Source: Burkholderia sp. Nafp2/4-1b (lineage in GTDB: Bacteria; Pseudomonadota; Gammaproteobacteria; Burkholderiales; Burkholderiaceae). From it: a stretch of 64,000 bases of DNA. The notes under the pieces were generated by a model. The model was given only the letters and a program-made list of their open reading frames with translations. It was not told the origin of the DNA and searched no databases. A program made the position numbers and the translations under genes. Positions 1 through 8,259 of this stretch are shown in pieces; within the stretch, counting starts at the first letter, position 1, and each line of letters begins with the position of its first letter. The DNA lies in NCBI RefSeq assembly GCF_003635165.1, contig NZ_ML058619.1, positions 62,001-126,000 of the forward strand, given 5' to 3'.

Positions 1-72
1 GGCGGGCGGGCCGGACAGGCCGTTCGCCACCCCGCGCTCGTCATGCCCGTCGCCCCGCCGCGTCGCGTCGCG

Positions 73-1077
73 CTAAGGCTGCCCGCCGCCGCCGGACGCG
101 CCGTAGATCTGTCCCGTCACGTAACTGGCCCGCGACGACGCGAGCTCGACATAGATCCACGCGAGTTCGGCCGGCTGTCCGGGGCGTCCCATCGGCACCT
201 GCTGGCCGAACGTCTCGACGTTCTTCTCCGTTTGGCCGCCGCTTACCTGCAACGGGGTCCAGAACGGCCCGGGCGCGACGCCGTTCACGCGGATCCCGCG
301 CTGGATCATCTGCTTCGCGAGCCCCTTCGTGAAATTCGCGATCGCGGCCTTCGTCATCGCGTAGTCGAGCAGGTTCACCGACGGCTCGTACGCATTCACC
401 GACGTCGTGTTGACGATCGCCGAGCCGGGCGGCATGTGCGGAATCGCGGCGCGCGTGATCCAGAACAGTGCATACAGGTTGGTGCGCAGCGTCCAGTCGA
501 AGTCCTCGGTGCTGATGTCGAGAATCGAATCGTGGCTGTGCTGGCGGGCCGCGTTGTTCACGAGGATGTCGAGGCCGCCGAGGCCGGCGACCGCCTTCTC
601 GACGAGCCCGTTGCACGCGCCTTCGGTGCGGATGTCCACCGGCAGCGGCACGGCCTTGCGGCCCGCGCTGCGGATGTATTGGACGACTTCGCGCGCGTCG
701 GGCTCCTCGTCCGGCAGATAGGCGATCGCGACGTCCGCGCCCTCTCTCGCGAACGCGATCGCGGCCGCGCGGCCGATGCCGGAATCGCCACCGGTCACGA
801 GCGCCTTGCGGCCCTCGAGCCGGCCGCTGCCCTGGTAGCTGCGCTCGCCGTGGTCGGGGCGCGGCGTCATGCGGCCGGCGAGGCCCGGCCACGGCTGGTG
901 CTGCTCGGGAAACGGCGCGTGCGGATACAGCGGACGCGGATCGTGCGGGGCCGTATCGCCCGCATCCTGCGTACCGGCGGCCTGCGCGACGGCGGGAATC
1001 GCGACGCCGGCGACGAGGCTCGCCGTCGTGCCCTGCATCCATTTGCGGCGCGACTCGGATACTTCATCTGATGACAT
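73..1077 (-). CDS. SDR family oxidoreductase with twin-arginine-like leader
   Basis: A 334-residue short-chain dehydrogenase/reductase of the YghA-like branch (NAD(P)-dependent oxidation of sugars or alcohols; substrate unknown). The N-terminus carries an SRRKWMQG twin-arginine-like motif followed by a hydrophobic stretch and an AQA cleavage-like site near residue 33, so export by Tat is possible. The Rossmann glycine motif TGGDSGIG lies at residues 95-102, NNAARQ follows, and the catalytic YxxxK appears as YAMTK in the C-terminal half. A proline- and histidine-rich linker (about residues 40-90) joins leader and catalytic domain, as in other long SDRs of this group. The family is well recognised; the substrate is not. 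Confidence 0.9.
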   Translation of the reverse strand: MSSDEVSESRRKWMQGTTASLVAGVAIPAVAQAAGTQDAGDTAPHDPRPLYPHAPFPEQHQPWPGLAGRMTPRPDHGERSYQGSGRLEGRKALVTGGDSGIGRAAAIAFAREGADVAIAYLPDEEPDAREVVQYIRSAGRKAVPLPVDIRTEGACNGLVEKAVAGLGGLDILVNNAARQHSHDSILDISTEDFDWTLRTNLYALFWITRAAIPHMPPGSAIVNTTSVNAYEPSVNLLDYAMTKAAIANFTKGLAKQMIQRGIRVNGVAPGPFWTPLQVSGGQTEKNVETFGQQVPMGRPGQPAELAWIYVELASSRASYVTGQIYGASGGGGQP

Positions 1078-1152
1078 GGCGGGACTCCGGTGCAGGTTCG
1101 TATGCGGTTGCGTGCATCACGCAACGGGAAATGGCGACAGACGGCGTCGCGG

Positions 1153-1431
1153 CTAAAGCGGCCGCGGGCGGTCTCCCGAGTCGTCGGGCTTGTCGTGCGT
1201 GTCCGGCCACCGCTTGCCGGCCGGATCGCGCGCTTCGGTCTGGCGCGGGTCGTCGGGCACGACCTTGCGTGCCTGATCGTCCGGGATCGAGTCGAGTTCT
1301 CCACCGCCCGGCGCGTGTCCGGGGCGCCCGGGCGGCTCGTCGGGTACCGGGCCGCGCCGCTCCGGCGCAGCGGCCGATTCGCGCGGCTCGACGTGCGCGG
1401 CTGTGTCCTTCGGCTGACGGATTTCGGTCAT
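1153..1431 (-). CDS. Small proline/aspartate-rich hypothetical protein
   Basis: A 92-residue protein starting MTEIRQPKDTAAHVEP, with repeated Pro, Asp, Gly and Arg and no hydrophobic segment, so it is probably intrinsically disordered and cytoplasmic. I chose this start because an AGGGAG ribosome site sits just upstream; a longer in-frame extension to 1557 has no such signal. It lies head-to-tail after the kinase promoter region and upstream of the SDR on the same strand. I recognise no domain. It resembles the small acidic proteins often found among stress genes in Burkholderia, but that is a guess. Confidence 0.6.
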   Translation of the reverse strand: MTEIRQPKDTAAHVEPRESAAAPERRGPVPDEPPGRPGHAPGGGELDSIPDDQARKVVPDDPRQTEARDPAGKRWPDTHDKPDDSGDRPRPL

Positions 1432-1755
1432 GGTGCACTCCCTGTCGTGCGGTTGGGCTGCGGGGCTGAAGGCCGCCGCGACGCGCGTCGAAACAGCCCC
1501 GGCGAACCCCGCTTCCAGCAAGCGACATGCCGTCGGTCGCGCGCGGCGAACATGCATCGATCCACCAATTCGCTGCAGAATTTACAAGTTCGACACATTT
1601 CGGCATGGCGCCCGCCCGTCGGGGCCCGCGCCACAAGCCGCCACGCCGGTCGCTGCGCTGGGACCGGGTCGCGGCACGGGACTTGCTGCTGCCCGCCGGA
1701 TATGGCGGTGGCCTCCGATCGACGGCCGCCGGCGGCACCGTATGGTCGTGAGCCT
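1432..1755. other. Divergent intergenic region upstream of the hybrid kinase
   Basis: This 324-bp gap separates the small minus-strand gene from the plus-strand kinase and must contain both promoters. An AT-richer patch around 1568-1590 contains AATTTACAAG, also present at 51222-51231 upstream of the oxidase operon. No convincing -35/-10 pair or reading frame was found. Confidence 0.4.
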
Positions 1756-3975
1756 ATGAAACCTGCCTCTCCCCTGCTGGAATCGGTGCCGCTTCGGGCC
1801 GATCACTTCGTCCAGTTCTACGAATCCGGCGAGCAACTCGTGTCGGAAGTCGCGTCGTTCGCGGGCGATGCGCTGCGCGACGGCGGCAGCGCGATCGTGA
1901 TCGCGCGGCCCGACCGGCTTGCGGCGGTGCACGAGCAGCTGGGAACGTCGATCGACGAGGCGGCGCGCGGCCGCATCTTCATGTCGAGCGCGCAGACGCT
2001 GCTCGACAGCTTCATGGTGGGCGACCTGCCCGATCCGGCGCGCTTTCGCCGCTCGGTCGGCACGATCGTCGAGACGGCGGTGCGCGCCGGCCGGCCCGTG
2101 CACGCGTTCGGCGAAATGGTCGCGCTGTTGTGCGCGCAACATCGGTACGCCGGCGCGCTGCGGCTGGAAGCCCTGTGGAACGAGCTGATCGAGCGCTACC
2201 GTTTTTCGCTCTACTGCGGCTATCCGCACGATGCGTTTCCGAGCGCCGAGCAGTCGGAGATGTTCCGCAATGTGTGCGCGCTGCACCGCCGCATCCTGCC
2301 CGCCGCGTCGCTGCGCGAGGATGAAAACGAGTTGCACCTGACGCTCGCGCTGTCGCAGCAGCGCGCTCGCGCGCTGAGCGATGAAATTCGCCGCCGCGAG
2401 GACGCCGAGCAGCAACGCAACGGCGTGCTGATGCACGCGCCGCTGCCGATCGCGCTGCTGTCGGGCCCCGAGCACCGGATCGTGCTCGCGAATCACCGCT
2501 TCTCCGCGCTGTGCGGCCGGGCCGACATCGTCGATCAGCCGCTGACCTCGGTGCTGCCCGGCGGCGATACGCCCGCGATCGGGCGCGCGCTCGAAGCGGC
2601 CCGCGTGCACGGCCGCTCGACGACGATCGGCGAACACCACGACCGGCCCGACGACGAAGGTACCCGCGTATACCGGCTGCATTTCAATCCGCAGCCGCTC
2701 GCCGACGGGCTCGGCGTGATCGTCAGCGCGGTCGAGGTGACCGACCACGTCGCCGCACGCGAGAAGCTGGTTGCGGCGAGCACCGAGCGCGACCGGCTGC
2801 TCGGCGAATTGCGCGACGCGAACCAGGCGAAGGACCAGTTTCTCGCGGTGCTCGGTCATGAACTGCGCAATCCGCTGACGCCGATCTCGCTCGCACTCGA
2901 ACTGATCCGCAATCGCGACGGCCACGCGACGCCGAACGAAATCGCGATCATCCAGCGGCAGCTCGATCACATGGTGCGGCTGATCGACGACCTGCTCGAC
3001 GTATCGCGCATCACGCGCGGCAAGATCACGCTGAAGAAGGAAGCCGTGCGGTTGGCCGACATCGTCGACCGCGCGGTCGAGGTCGCGAGCCCGCTGCTCG
3101 AGCAGCGCCGCCATCGCCTGCACGTCGATACCGACCCGGACGCGCACTGCCATGGCGATCCGGTCCGGCTGTCGCAAGTCGTTGCGAACCTGCTGACCAA
3201 CGCGGCGAAATACACGCTGCCGGGCGGCGACATCACGGTGCGCGCGACGCGCTGCGCGGACGGTACCGTGCTCGTCGAAGTCTGCGACAACGGCGCCGGG
3301 ATTCCGCCCGATCGCCTCGACAGCATCTTCGAGCCGTTCTATCGGATCGACGGCGAAACCAAGCAGGCGCTCGGCGGCCTGGGCATCGGCCTCGCGCTCG
3401 TGCGCAGCCTCGTGAACCTGCACGGCGGCACGGTACGCGCGGACAGCGCCGGGCCCGGCTGCGGCAGCACGTTTACGATCGCGCTGCCTGAATACCGGCC
3501 GAAACCGGCGGCCGCGGTCGCGCCGCAGGCGCCGCCGAGCATCCGCGACATGACGCCGGGCAGCGGCCGGCGCGTGATGCTGGTCGATGACAACGAGGAT
3601 GCCGCGTCGACGCTCGCGCAATGGCTGCGCGACGCCGGCCACGAAGTGGCCGTCGTGCACGACCCGGTGACCGCGCTGGCAGCGTATCGCGCGTATCGGC
3701 CGGACGTCGCGATCCTCGATATCGGGTTGCCGGTGATGGACGGCTACGAGTTGCTGCGCCGACTGAAGGCGATCAACGAAGTCACACCATGCATGTTCCT
3801 CGCGCTGACCGGCTACGGCCGCCATGCGGACCGCGAGCGCTGTCTCGCGACCGGGTTCCTGCAGCATTTCGTGAAGCCGGTCGATCCGGCCGCACTGAAT
3901 CTCGTGATGAGCCGGCCGTGGCCGCTCGGCGATACGCCGGACGGCGCCGGTACGGGCGTGGAAGCCGGCCGCTGA
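1756..3975 (+). CDS. Hybrid sensor histidine kinase with MEDS and PAS domains
   Basis: A 739-residue cytoplasmic hybrid kinase. Residues about 15-170 resemble the MEDS (DcmR-like) sensory domain, starting at DHFVQFYESGEQL. A PAS-like segment follows at about 228-345, then a HisKA domain with the H box HELRNPL (His368), a HATPase domain with DNGAGIPPDRL and GLGIGLALV, and a C-terminal receiver domain whose phospho-acceptor is Asp655 in DIGLPVMDG. No transmembrane segment is visible, so the input is probably intracellular. The start ATG at 1756 begins MKPASPLLESVPLRADHF; upstream in-frame extensions are not protein-like. No response regulator gene is adjacent, so the output partner is unknown. 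Confidence 0.9.
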   Translation: MKPASPLLESVPLRADHFVQFYESGEQLVSEVASFAGDALRDGGSAIVIARPDRLAAVHEQLGTSIDEAARGRIFMSSAQTLLDSFMVGDLPDPARFRRSVGTIVETAVRAGRPVHAFGEMVALLCAQHRYAGALRLEALWNELIERYRFSLYCGYPHDAFPSAEQSEMFRNVCALHRRILPAASLREDENELHLTLALSQQRARALSDEIRRREDAEQQRNGVLMHAPLPIALLSGPEHRIVLANHRFSALCGRADIVDQPLTSVLPGGDTPAIGRALEAARVHGRSTTIGEHHDRPDDEGTRVYRLHFNPQPLADGLGVIVSAVEVTDHVAAREKLVAASTERDRLLGELRDANQAKDQFLAVLGHELRNPLTPISLALELIRNRDGHATPNEIAIIQRQLDHMVRLIDDLLDVSRITRGKITLKKEAVRLADIVDRAVEVASPLLEQRRHRLHVDTDPDAHCHGDPVRLSQVVANLLTNAAKYTLPGGDITVRATRCADGTVLVEVCDNGAGIPPDRLDSIFEPFYRIDGETKQALGGLGIGLALVRSLVNLHGGTVRADSAGPGCGSTFTIALPEYRPKPAAAVAPQAPPSIRDMTPGSGRRVMLVDDNEDAASTLAQWLRDAGHEVAVVHDPVTALAAYRAYRPDVAILDIGLPVMDGYELLRRLKAINEVTPCMFLALTGYGRHADRERCLATGFLQHFVKPVDPAALNLVMSRPWPLGDTPDGAGTGVEAGR

Positions 3976-4050
3976 ACGCGGCACGCGCCATGCTCCGAAG
4001 CGGCATGCCGGCCACGTGCCGGCGCCCTTTCGATACCGAGGAGAGCGCTC

Positions 4051-4197
4051 ATGAGCCCGACCAACACGAGCAACCCGACACCGGACCCGGACGGCGACGC
4101 GGCCGACCAGCCCGACACGCCGGACATTCCGGCGTCGCCGGAGCGTGAACACCTGCCCGACTTGCCGGACCCGACGGAGGTGGGCGAGGACGGCTGA
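4051..4197 (+). CDS. 48-residue acidic Pro/Asp-rich small protein
   Basis: A short frame, MSPTNTSNPTPDPDGD onward, ending in a run of Pro, Asp and Glu. It is preceded by GAGGAG at a good distance from the ATG and follows the kinase by 75 bp on the same strand, so it may be co-transcribed. It is strongly acidic and lacks hydrophobic segments, suggesting a disordered protein. No family is recognised. The clear ribosome site is the main support. Confidence 0.5.
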   Translation: MSPTNTSNPTPDPDGDAADQPDTPDIPASPEREHLPDLPDPTEVGEDG

Positions 4198-4228
4198 GCG
4201 CGTTGCCCCGCCGCCCGCGGCGGGCGGT

Positions 4229-4318
4229 GATTTCATCGACGAGCTGCTTGGTGCGCTCCTCGAATTCGCCGCAATACATCGCACCCGCAACGACCGCGTT
4301 CACGTTGAATTCGACGAG
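4229..4318 (-). pseudogene. Orphan fragment of a ClpA/ClpB-type AAA+ ATPase
   Basis: Read on the minus strand, about 30 codons give NVNAVVAGAMYCGEFEERTK followed by QLVDEI. This closely matches the conserved segment of Hsp100 ATPases (family form VAGAKYRGEFEERLK..DEI) that follows the first Walker A motif, including the pore-loop Tyr-x-Gly. There is no start codon in context, no Walker A upstream, and the sequence on either side is unrelated. It looks like the surviving piece of a deleted clp-like gene in the gap between the 48-residue gene and the DUF2934 gene. Identification rests on motif recognition only. Confidence 0.5.
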
Positions 4319-4420
4319 TGCCCGCGTGCTCCGCGCTCTCGACCGGGGATGCGTCGGGCCACGGAACGCCGGCGCGCGGCGCAGCGCACCGCGTGCCACG
4401 TCATGGCCGCCCAGCGCGGC

Positions 4421-4738
4421 TCACCGCTTGCGGCGTTTTTCGTGCGCGACCTCGGCGGGCGGCACGGCATTGGCCTCCTGCAGCGGGTCGCCAGGGATGC
4501 GACGTTTCGCGGACTGCGTGATCGGCCAGTCCGTCGCAGGTTCGGCGTCGTCGTCAACACGGCCTTGCGCACTGGCCCTCTCGTCCGCACTGCCTTCCGC
4601 GGCCGTGCCGCTTTCTTGCGCGTCGAACTCCTGCTCGGCCCGCTGCCAGTATTCGTCGGCCCGGCCATCCGGCTCGCCGTCGGCCTGCCACAGCCGGTAT
4701 GCACGCTCCCTGATCTGCGTTTCCCTGTCCTGGTTCAT
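4421..4738 (-). CDS. DUF2934 domain protein
   Basis: A 105-residue protein with an N-terminal DUF2934 segment (RERAYRLWQADGEPDGRADEY, residues about 8-30) and a charged Ala/Glu/Asp-rich tail. DUF2934 proteins are small soluble proteins of unknown function, common in Burkholderia and rhizobia among stress genes. The start was chosen at MNQDRETQIRERAY because GGAGAACG lies directly upstream. It lies 26 bp downstream of the CBS-domain gene on the same strand, so the two probably form one transcript. Confidence 0.8.
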   Translation of the reverse strand: MNQDRETQIRERAYRLWQADGEPDGRADEYWQRAEQEFDAQESGTAAEGSADERASAQGRVDDDAEPATDWPITQSAKRRIPGDPLQEANAVPPAEVAHEKRRKR

Positions 4739-4764
4739 TTCGTTCTCCGTTTCTGTCGCGCGGC

Positions 4765-5190
4765 TCACCGGTCCGGGCGCGACGGCGCCGACACCGCGCC
4801 GAGCGTCGACGAAATCCCGCCGTCGGCCGACGTGGCCAGATCGCCCAGCGCGACGATGCCGACCAGGCGTTTCTCGCGGTCGACCACCGGCACGCGGCGA
4901 ATCTGCGCTTCTTCCATCTTCTGTTGCACGGCGGAGATGTCGTCGTCTTCGTAACACCAGTTCGCCGGTCCGCTGACCACGCCCTCGATCGGCTCGTCCG
5001 GCCGCACGCCCATCGACACCGCGCGCACGACGATGTCGCGATCGGTCAGCATGCCGATGAGCCGCGTGCCGTCGCACACCGGCAGCGAGCCGACGTTCAG
5101 GTCGTCCATCAGCTTCGCCGCCTCGCGCAAGGTCTGCGTCGGCGCGATGGTCGCGGCATCGCGCGTCATCACTTCAGATACACATGTCAT
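4765..5190 (-). CDS. CBS-pair domain protein
   Basis: A 141-residue protein made almost entirely of two CBS motifs. The first is VSEVMTRDAATIAPTQTLREA with GSLPVCDGTRLIGMLTDRDI, and the second ends RRVPVVDREKRLVGIVALGDLA. CBS pairs bind adenosyl ligands such as AMP or ATP and act as energy or redox sensors; stand-alone versions are common in stress regulons. The start at 5190 (MTCVSEVMTRD) has an AGGAG site 6 nt upstream; the longer frame to 5238 lacks one. It precedes the DUF2934 gene. The ligand and partner cannot be read from the sequence. Confidence 0.9.
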   Translation of the reverse strand: MTCVSEVMTRDAATIAPTQTLREAAKLMDDLNVGSLPVCDGTRLIGMLTDRDIVVRAVSMGVRPDEPIEGVVSGPANWCYEDDDISAVQQKMEEAQIRRVPVVDREKRLVGIVALGDLATSADGGISSTLGAVSAPSRPDR

Positions 5191-5262
5191 GTTTCGCTCC
5201 TGGGTAAGCCGCCCCAAGGCGGCCTGCTGCACGAGCATCGCGCGTTCCGCGCGGCGCGCGGG

Positions 5263-5973
5263 TCAGTTCTCCGTCGAGCAGCGCACCGACGTCAGCCCGG
5301 CCGTTTCGACGATCCGCATCAACTGCTTCAGCATCGCGTCGCCGGCCGGCGCTTCGCGCCATTGCACGAACAGCTCCTCCTCGCGCACCGCAAGCGCGGC
5401 CGTTTCGCGAAAACCCTTCGTCCGGCACGTGAAACCCGCATCGCGCAGTTTCGCGTCCAGCTGATCGCGCGCCGACGATCCGCGCTGATACTCGACCGTG
5501 ATCAGCGCCTTCCTCGTGTGCCGCAAGCGCTGCTCGACGAACCGCAGCGGCCAGACCACCAGCAGCGCGAGCACCAGCCCGAGCGTACCGAGCGACAGTT
5601 GGCCGCCGCCGATGCACAGGCCGATGACCGTCACGAACCACAGCGTCGCGGCCGTGGTCACGCCCGACACGAGGCCGTCGCGATGCAGGATGGCGCCGCC
5701 GCCGATGAAGCCCATCCCGGTCAGGATGCCGAGCGGCAGCCGCATCAGGTCGAGCTGGGAGAATCCGCCCTCCGGCTTGCCGGCCTGCAGCAGCAGCGCG
5801 TTGACCAGCAGCATCGACAGGCACGCGGCGAGACACACGAGGATCGTCGTGCGCAGCCCGGCCGTCTTGCCGGACTCGCTGCGGTTCAGCCCGACCAGCG
5901 CGCCCGCGACCAGCGCCAGCGCGATCCTGGCGAGGACCTCGTTCCACTGAAGGACGAGCGGCATCGGCTCCAT
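5263..5973 (-). CDS. MgtC/SapB family membrane protein
   Basis: A 236-residue inner-membrane protein. The N-terminal half has about four to five hydrophobic helices with the MgtC signature around VGLNRSESGKTAGLRT and MGFIGGGAILH, and the C-terminal about 90 residues form a soluble ACT-like domain. MgtC proteins affect Mg2+ starvation survival, membrane potential and intracellular growth, though their biochemical role is not settled. A GGGAGG site lies 5 nt before the ATG at 5973. It is transcribed divergently from hipBA and in line with the CBS and DUF2934 genes. Confidence 0.9.
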   Translation of the reverse strand: MEPMPLVLQWNEVLARIALALVAGALVGLNRSESGKTAGLRTTILVCLAACLSMLLVNALLLQAGKPEGGFSQLDLMRLPLGILTGMGFIGGGAILHRDGLVSGVTTAATLWFVTVIGLCIGGGQLSLGTLGLVLALLVVWPLRFVEQRLRHTRKALITVEYQRGSSARDQLDAKLRDAGFTCRTKGFRETAALAVREEELFVQWREAPAGDAMLKQLMRIVETAGLTSVRCSTEN

Positions 5974-6171
5974 ATGCGCCTCCCATGCAAATCGTCATGC
6001 ACGATGCGTCGCGGTACGACCGCGAACGACGTTTGCGCGACGCAAGCTTCGGACCTGCTTCACCCCTTTGGTGTGTGGCGCCGCTGCATGGACGCGCGCC
6101 ACCGTGTAGTGCGGCAACGCGGATTGTAGAAAGGTCCGTACGATTGCGAACCCTCGCGCCGGCGCTTGTCC

Positions 6172-6343
6172 GTATCCAATCGAATACGAATCGCATTCTC
6201 GCCGGCGATTTCCTGACGCTCGGCTTCCGATCGGGTACGGAACGGCGCGGCAAGCGGCGTCGATCGCCTGTCCGTTCCTGTACGGATACGAAATCATGTC
6301 CGGCCCGGCAAGTTGTGCAATACTGTTCCCGATCAGATACGAA
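6172..6343 (+). promoter_or_regulatory. Three direct 19-bp operator-like repeats upstream of hipBA
   Basis: Three 19-bp copies occur on the plus strand: GTATCCAATCGAATACGAA (6172-6190), GTTCCTGTACGGATACGAA (6274-6292) and GTTCCCGATCAGATACGAA (6325-6343). Each is an imperfect palindrome of GTWYCC and GRATAC followed by GAA. A weaker inverted copy is at 6225-6243. The last copy ends 14 bp before the hipB start codon. HipB autoregulates through palindromes of TATCC/GGATA type in E. coli, so these are the likely HipB sites. They lie in the 384-bp gap shared with the mgtC-like gene. Confidence 0.65.
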
Positions 6344-6357
6344 GCACGGAGAACGTC

Positions 6358-6642
6358 ATGCCGGAGCCCCAGTCCGTCGACACGATCGGCGCGCTCGCCC
6401 ACCTCATTCGCGCCGCGCGGATCCAGCAGGGGTTCACGCGCGACGAACTCGCGAACGCGACCGGGCTGTCGCCGAAATTCATCAGCCAGGTGGAAGGCGG
6501 GAAGCCGACCGCGCAAATCGGCAAGGTCATGCTGCTGCTCGGCGAACTCGGCGTGCGCCTGTACGCCGAATCGTCGGTCGAGATTTCGGAAGCCACAGCG
6601 CTGAAGGCCGCGCAACGCCGCCGGAGCAGCCATGGCGGCTAG
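6358..6642 (+). CDS. hipB: HipB-like antitoxin, XRE-type HTH
   Basis: A 94-residue protein with a helix-turn-helix of the XRE class (RAARIQQGFTRDELANATGL and SPKFISQVEGGK, about residues 17-60). It would bind the upstream repeats and neutralise HipA. The start ATG at 6358 has ACGGAGAA at the right distance; a longer frame beginning at 6313 would run through the operator region and is unlikely. The gene overlaps hipA by 11 bp, so translation is coupled. The short C-terminal tail is basic (QRRRSS). Confidence 0.9.
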   Translation: MPEPQSVDTIGALAHLIRAARIQQGFTRDELANATGLSPKFISQVEGGKPTAQIGKVMLLLGELGVRLYAESSVEISEATALKAAQRRRSSHGG

Positions 6643-7936
6643 AACGCTGATCGCCTCCGCCAACGGCGTGCGCATGGGCACGCTGACCGACGACAAAGGC
6701 ATCTGGTCGTTCGCATACGACCCGCAATGGCGCGCGTCGCCGGCCGCGTATCCGCTGTCGCCGGCGTTCCCGCTGCGCGCGGAGACCTTCACCGACACGT
6801 CGACCGATCGCCCGGTCCAGTGGTTCTTCGACAACCTGCTGCCCGAGGAAGGCATGCGCATGTCGCTCGCGCGCGAGGCGAAGGTCGACGCCGCCGACGC
6901 GTGGGGCCTGCTCGCGTACTTCGGCCGCGAATCGGCCGGTGCGCTGACGCTGCTGGCCGACGGCGAGCAGGAAGCACCCGGCGGCCTGCAGCCGCTGCCG
7001 CTCGACGAGCTCGAACGGCGGATCCGGGCGATGCCCGAGCGCGCGCTGACGGCCACCGCGCCCAAGCGCATGTCGGCGGCCGGCGCGCAGCAGAAGCTGC
7101 TGCTCGTGCTGCGCGGCGACGCGCCCGACTACGCGCTGTACGAGCCGCTCGGCAGCGAGCCGTCGATGCACCTGCTGAAGCCGGACATGCGCGCGGCCGG
7201 CTATCCGCATTCGGCGATCAACGAATTCTTCTGCATGACGCTCGCGAGGAAGATGGGGCTCGACGTACCGGCCGTGCATTTCCTGCGCGCGCCGTCCGCG
7301 TGCTACGTGATCGACCGGTTCGATCGCGACGTCACTTCGGCACCGGCCGGACGCGTGCATACGATCGACGCGATGCAGCTGCTCAACTACGACCGCGGCT
7401 TCAAGTACCAGCGTGCGAACGCGCAGGAACTCGCCCGCGCGATCGACCGCACCAGCACGCGCGCGCTGGCGCGCCTGTCGGTGTTCCGCTGGACCGTGTT
7501 CAATGTCGTGGTGGGCAATGCCGACGCGCACCTGAAGAACCTGTCGTTCTTCGTCGACGCACGCGGTTACCGGCTTGCGCCGTTCTACGACATCGTCAGC
7601 ACGGTCGCGTATCACACGCCGACGCACCGGCCCGACCATCGCGGCGATCATTGGCCAAACTGCGAGCTGACGATGCCGCTCGGCAACGCGACGCGGTTTG
7701 CCGATATCGACGTGAATGCGCTGGTCGCGTTCGGTCAGGCGCTGGGGCTGAGGGACAAGGCCGCCGCCAGTGAATTGCAGCGCTTTCTCGAGCCGCTCGA
7801 TCGTCATGTCGCGCAGACGCTCGATGAAGTGCGGGAGATCGCGCGGCCCGATGCCGGCGAAATGCGGTTGCTGAATTCGATCGTCGCGATGCCGATCGCG
7901 GAGATGGGGCGCGCGCTGCGGCCGACGCGGGATTGA
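6632..7936 (+). CDS. hipA: HipA-type serine/threonine kinase toxin
   Basis: A 434-residue kinase toxin, close to the 440 residues of E. coli HipA. The N-terminal couple-HipA domain (about 10-110) is followed by the kinase fold. The P-loop MSAAGAQQK contains Ser148, equivalent to the autophosphorylated Ser150 of E. coli. HLLKPD carries the ATP-binding lysine near 182. VVGNADAHLKNLSF contains the catalytic Asp298, and FYDIVS the metal-binding Asp320. All key residues are present, so the toxin should be active. E. coli HipA phosphorylates glutamyl-tRNA synthetase and induces persistence; the target here is inferred. Confidence 0.93.
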   Translation: MAARTLIASANGVRMGTLTDDKGIWSFAYDPQWRASPAAYPLSPAFPLRAETFTDTSTDRPVQWFFDNLLPEEGMRMSLAREAKVDAADAWGLLAYFGRESAGALTLLADGEQEAPGGLQPLPLDELERRIRAMPERALTATAPKRMSAAGAQQKLLLVLRGDAPDYALYEPLGSEPSMHLLKPDMRAAGYPHSAINEFFCMTLARKMGLDVPAVHFLRAPSACYVIDRFDRDVTSAPAGRVHTIDAMQLLNYDRGFKYQRANAQELARAIDRTSTRALARLSVFRWTVFNVVVGNADAHLKNLSFFVDARGYRLAPFYDIVSTVAYHTPTHRPDHRGDHWPNCELTMPLGNATRFADIDVNALVAFGQALGLRDKAAASELQRFLEPLDRHVAQTLDEVREIARPDAGEMRLLNSIVAMPIAEMGRALRPTRD

Positions 7937-8108
7937 CGAGTAACGAGCGGGCGACCGCGTGGGCGCTCCGTGCTGGTGCCCTGCCGCGATCTCGTCAGGG
8001 CCCTCGGCGCCCATCCGTCATGTGTCGACACCGCAGCATCGCCCGCCCCGAATGAACGTTTCAGGTGGCAATTTCATCGGCGATATTCATTCGCATCGCT
8101 GGTATCGA

Positions 8109-8124
8109 GATAAGTATTCTTATC
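8109..8124. promoter_or_regulatory. Fur-box-like palindrome in the hipA-OsmC gap
   Basis: GATAAG-TATT-CTTATC is a perfect inverted repeat in an AT-rich island (about 8050-8170) inside the 323-bp gap 7937-8259. It resembles a Fur binding site (family consensus built on GATAAT/ATTATC). No convincing gene follows on the plus strand before the convergent OsmC gene. The rest of the gap shows no gene. It may be the promoter remnant of a lost iron-regulated gene. Confidence 0.35.
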
Positions 8125-8259
8125 ACAATGCATCTGTTTCGTTACAAAACTCGGACGAATGCAAACACCGGCGTGCAATCGCAGCCCTACTCCGGCCGCA
8201 CCGTACTTGCCGCATGCGACGCGATGAAACGCGCACACACGGCAAACCACCGCTCACTG

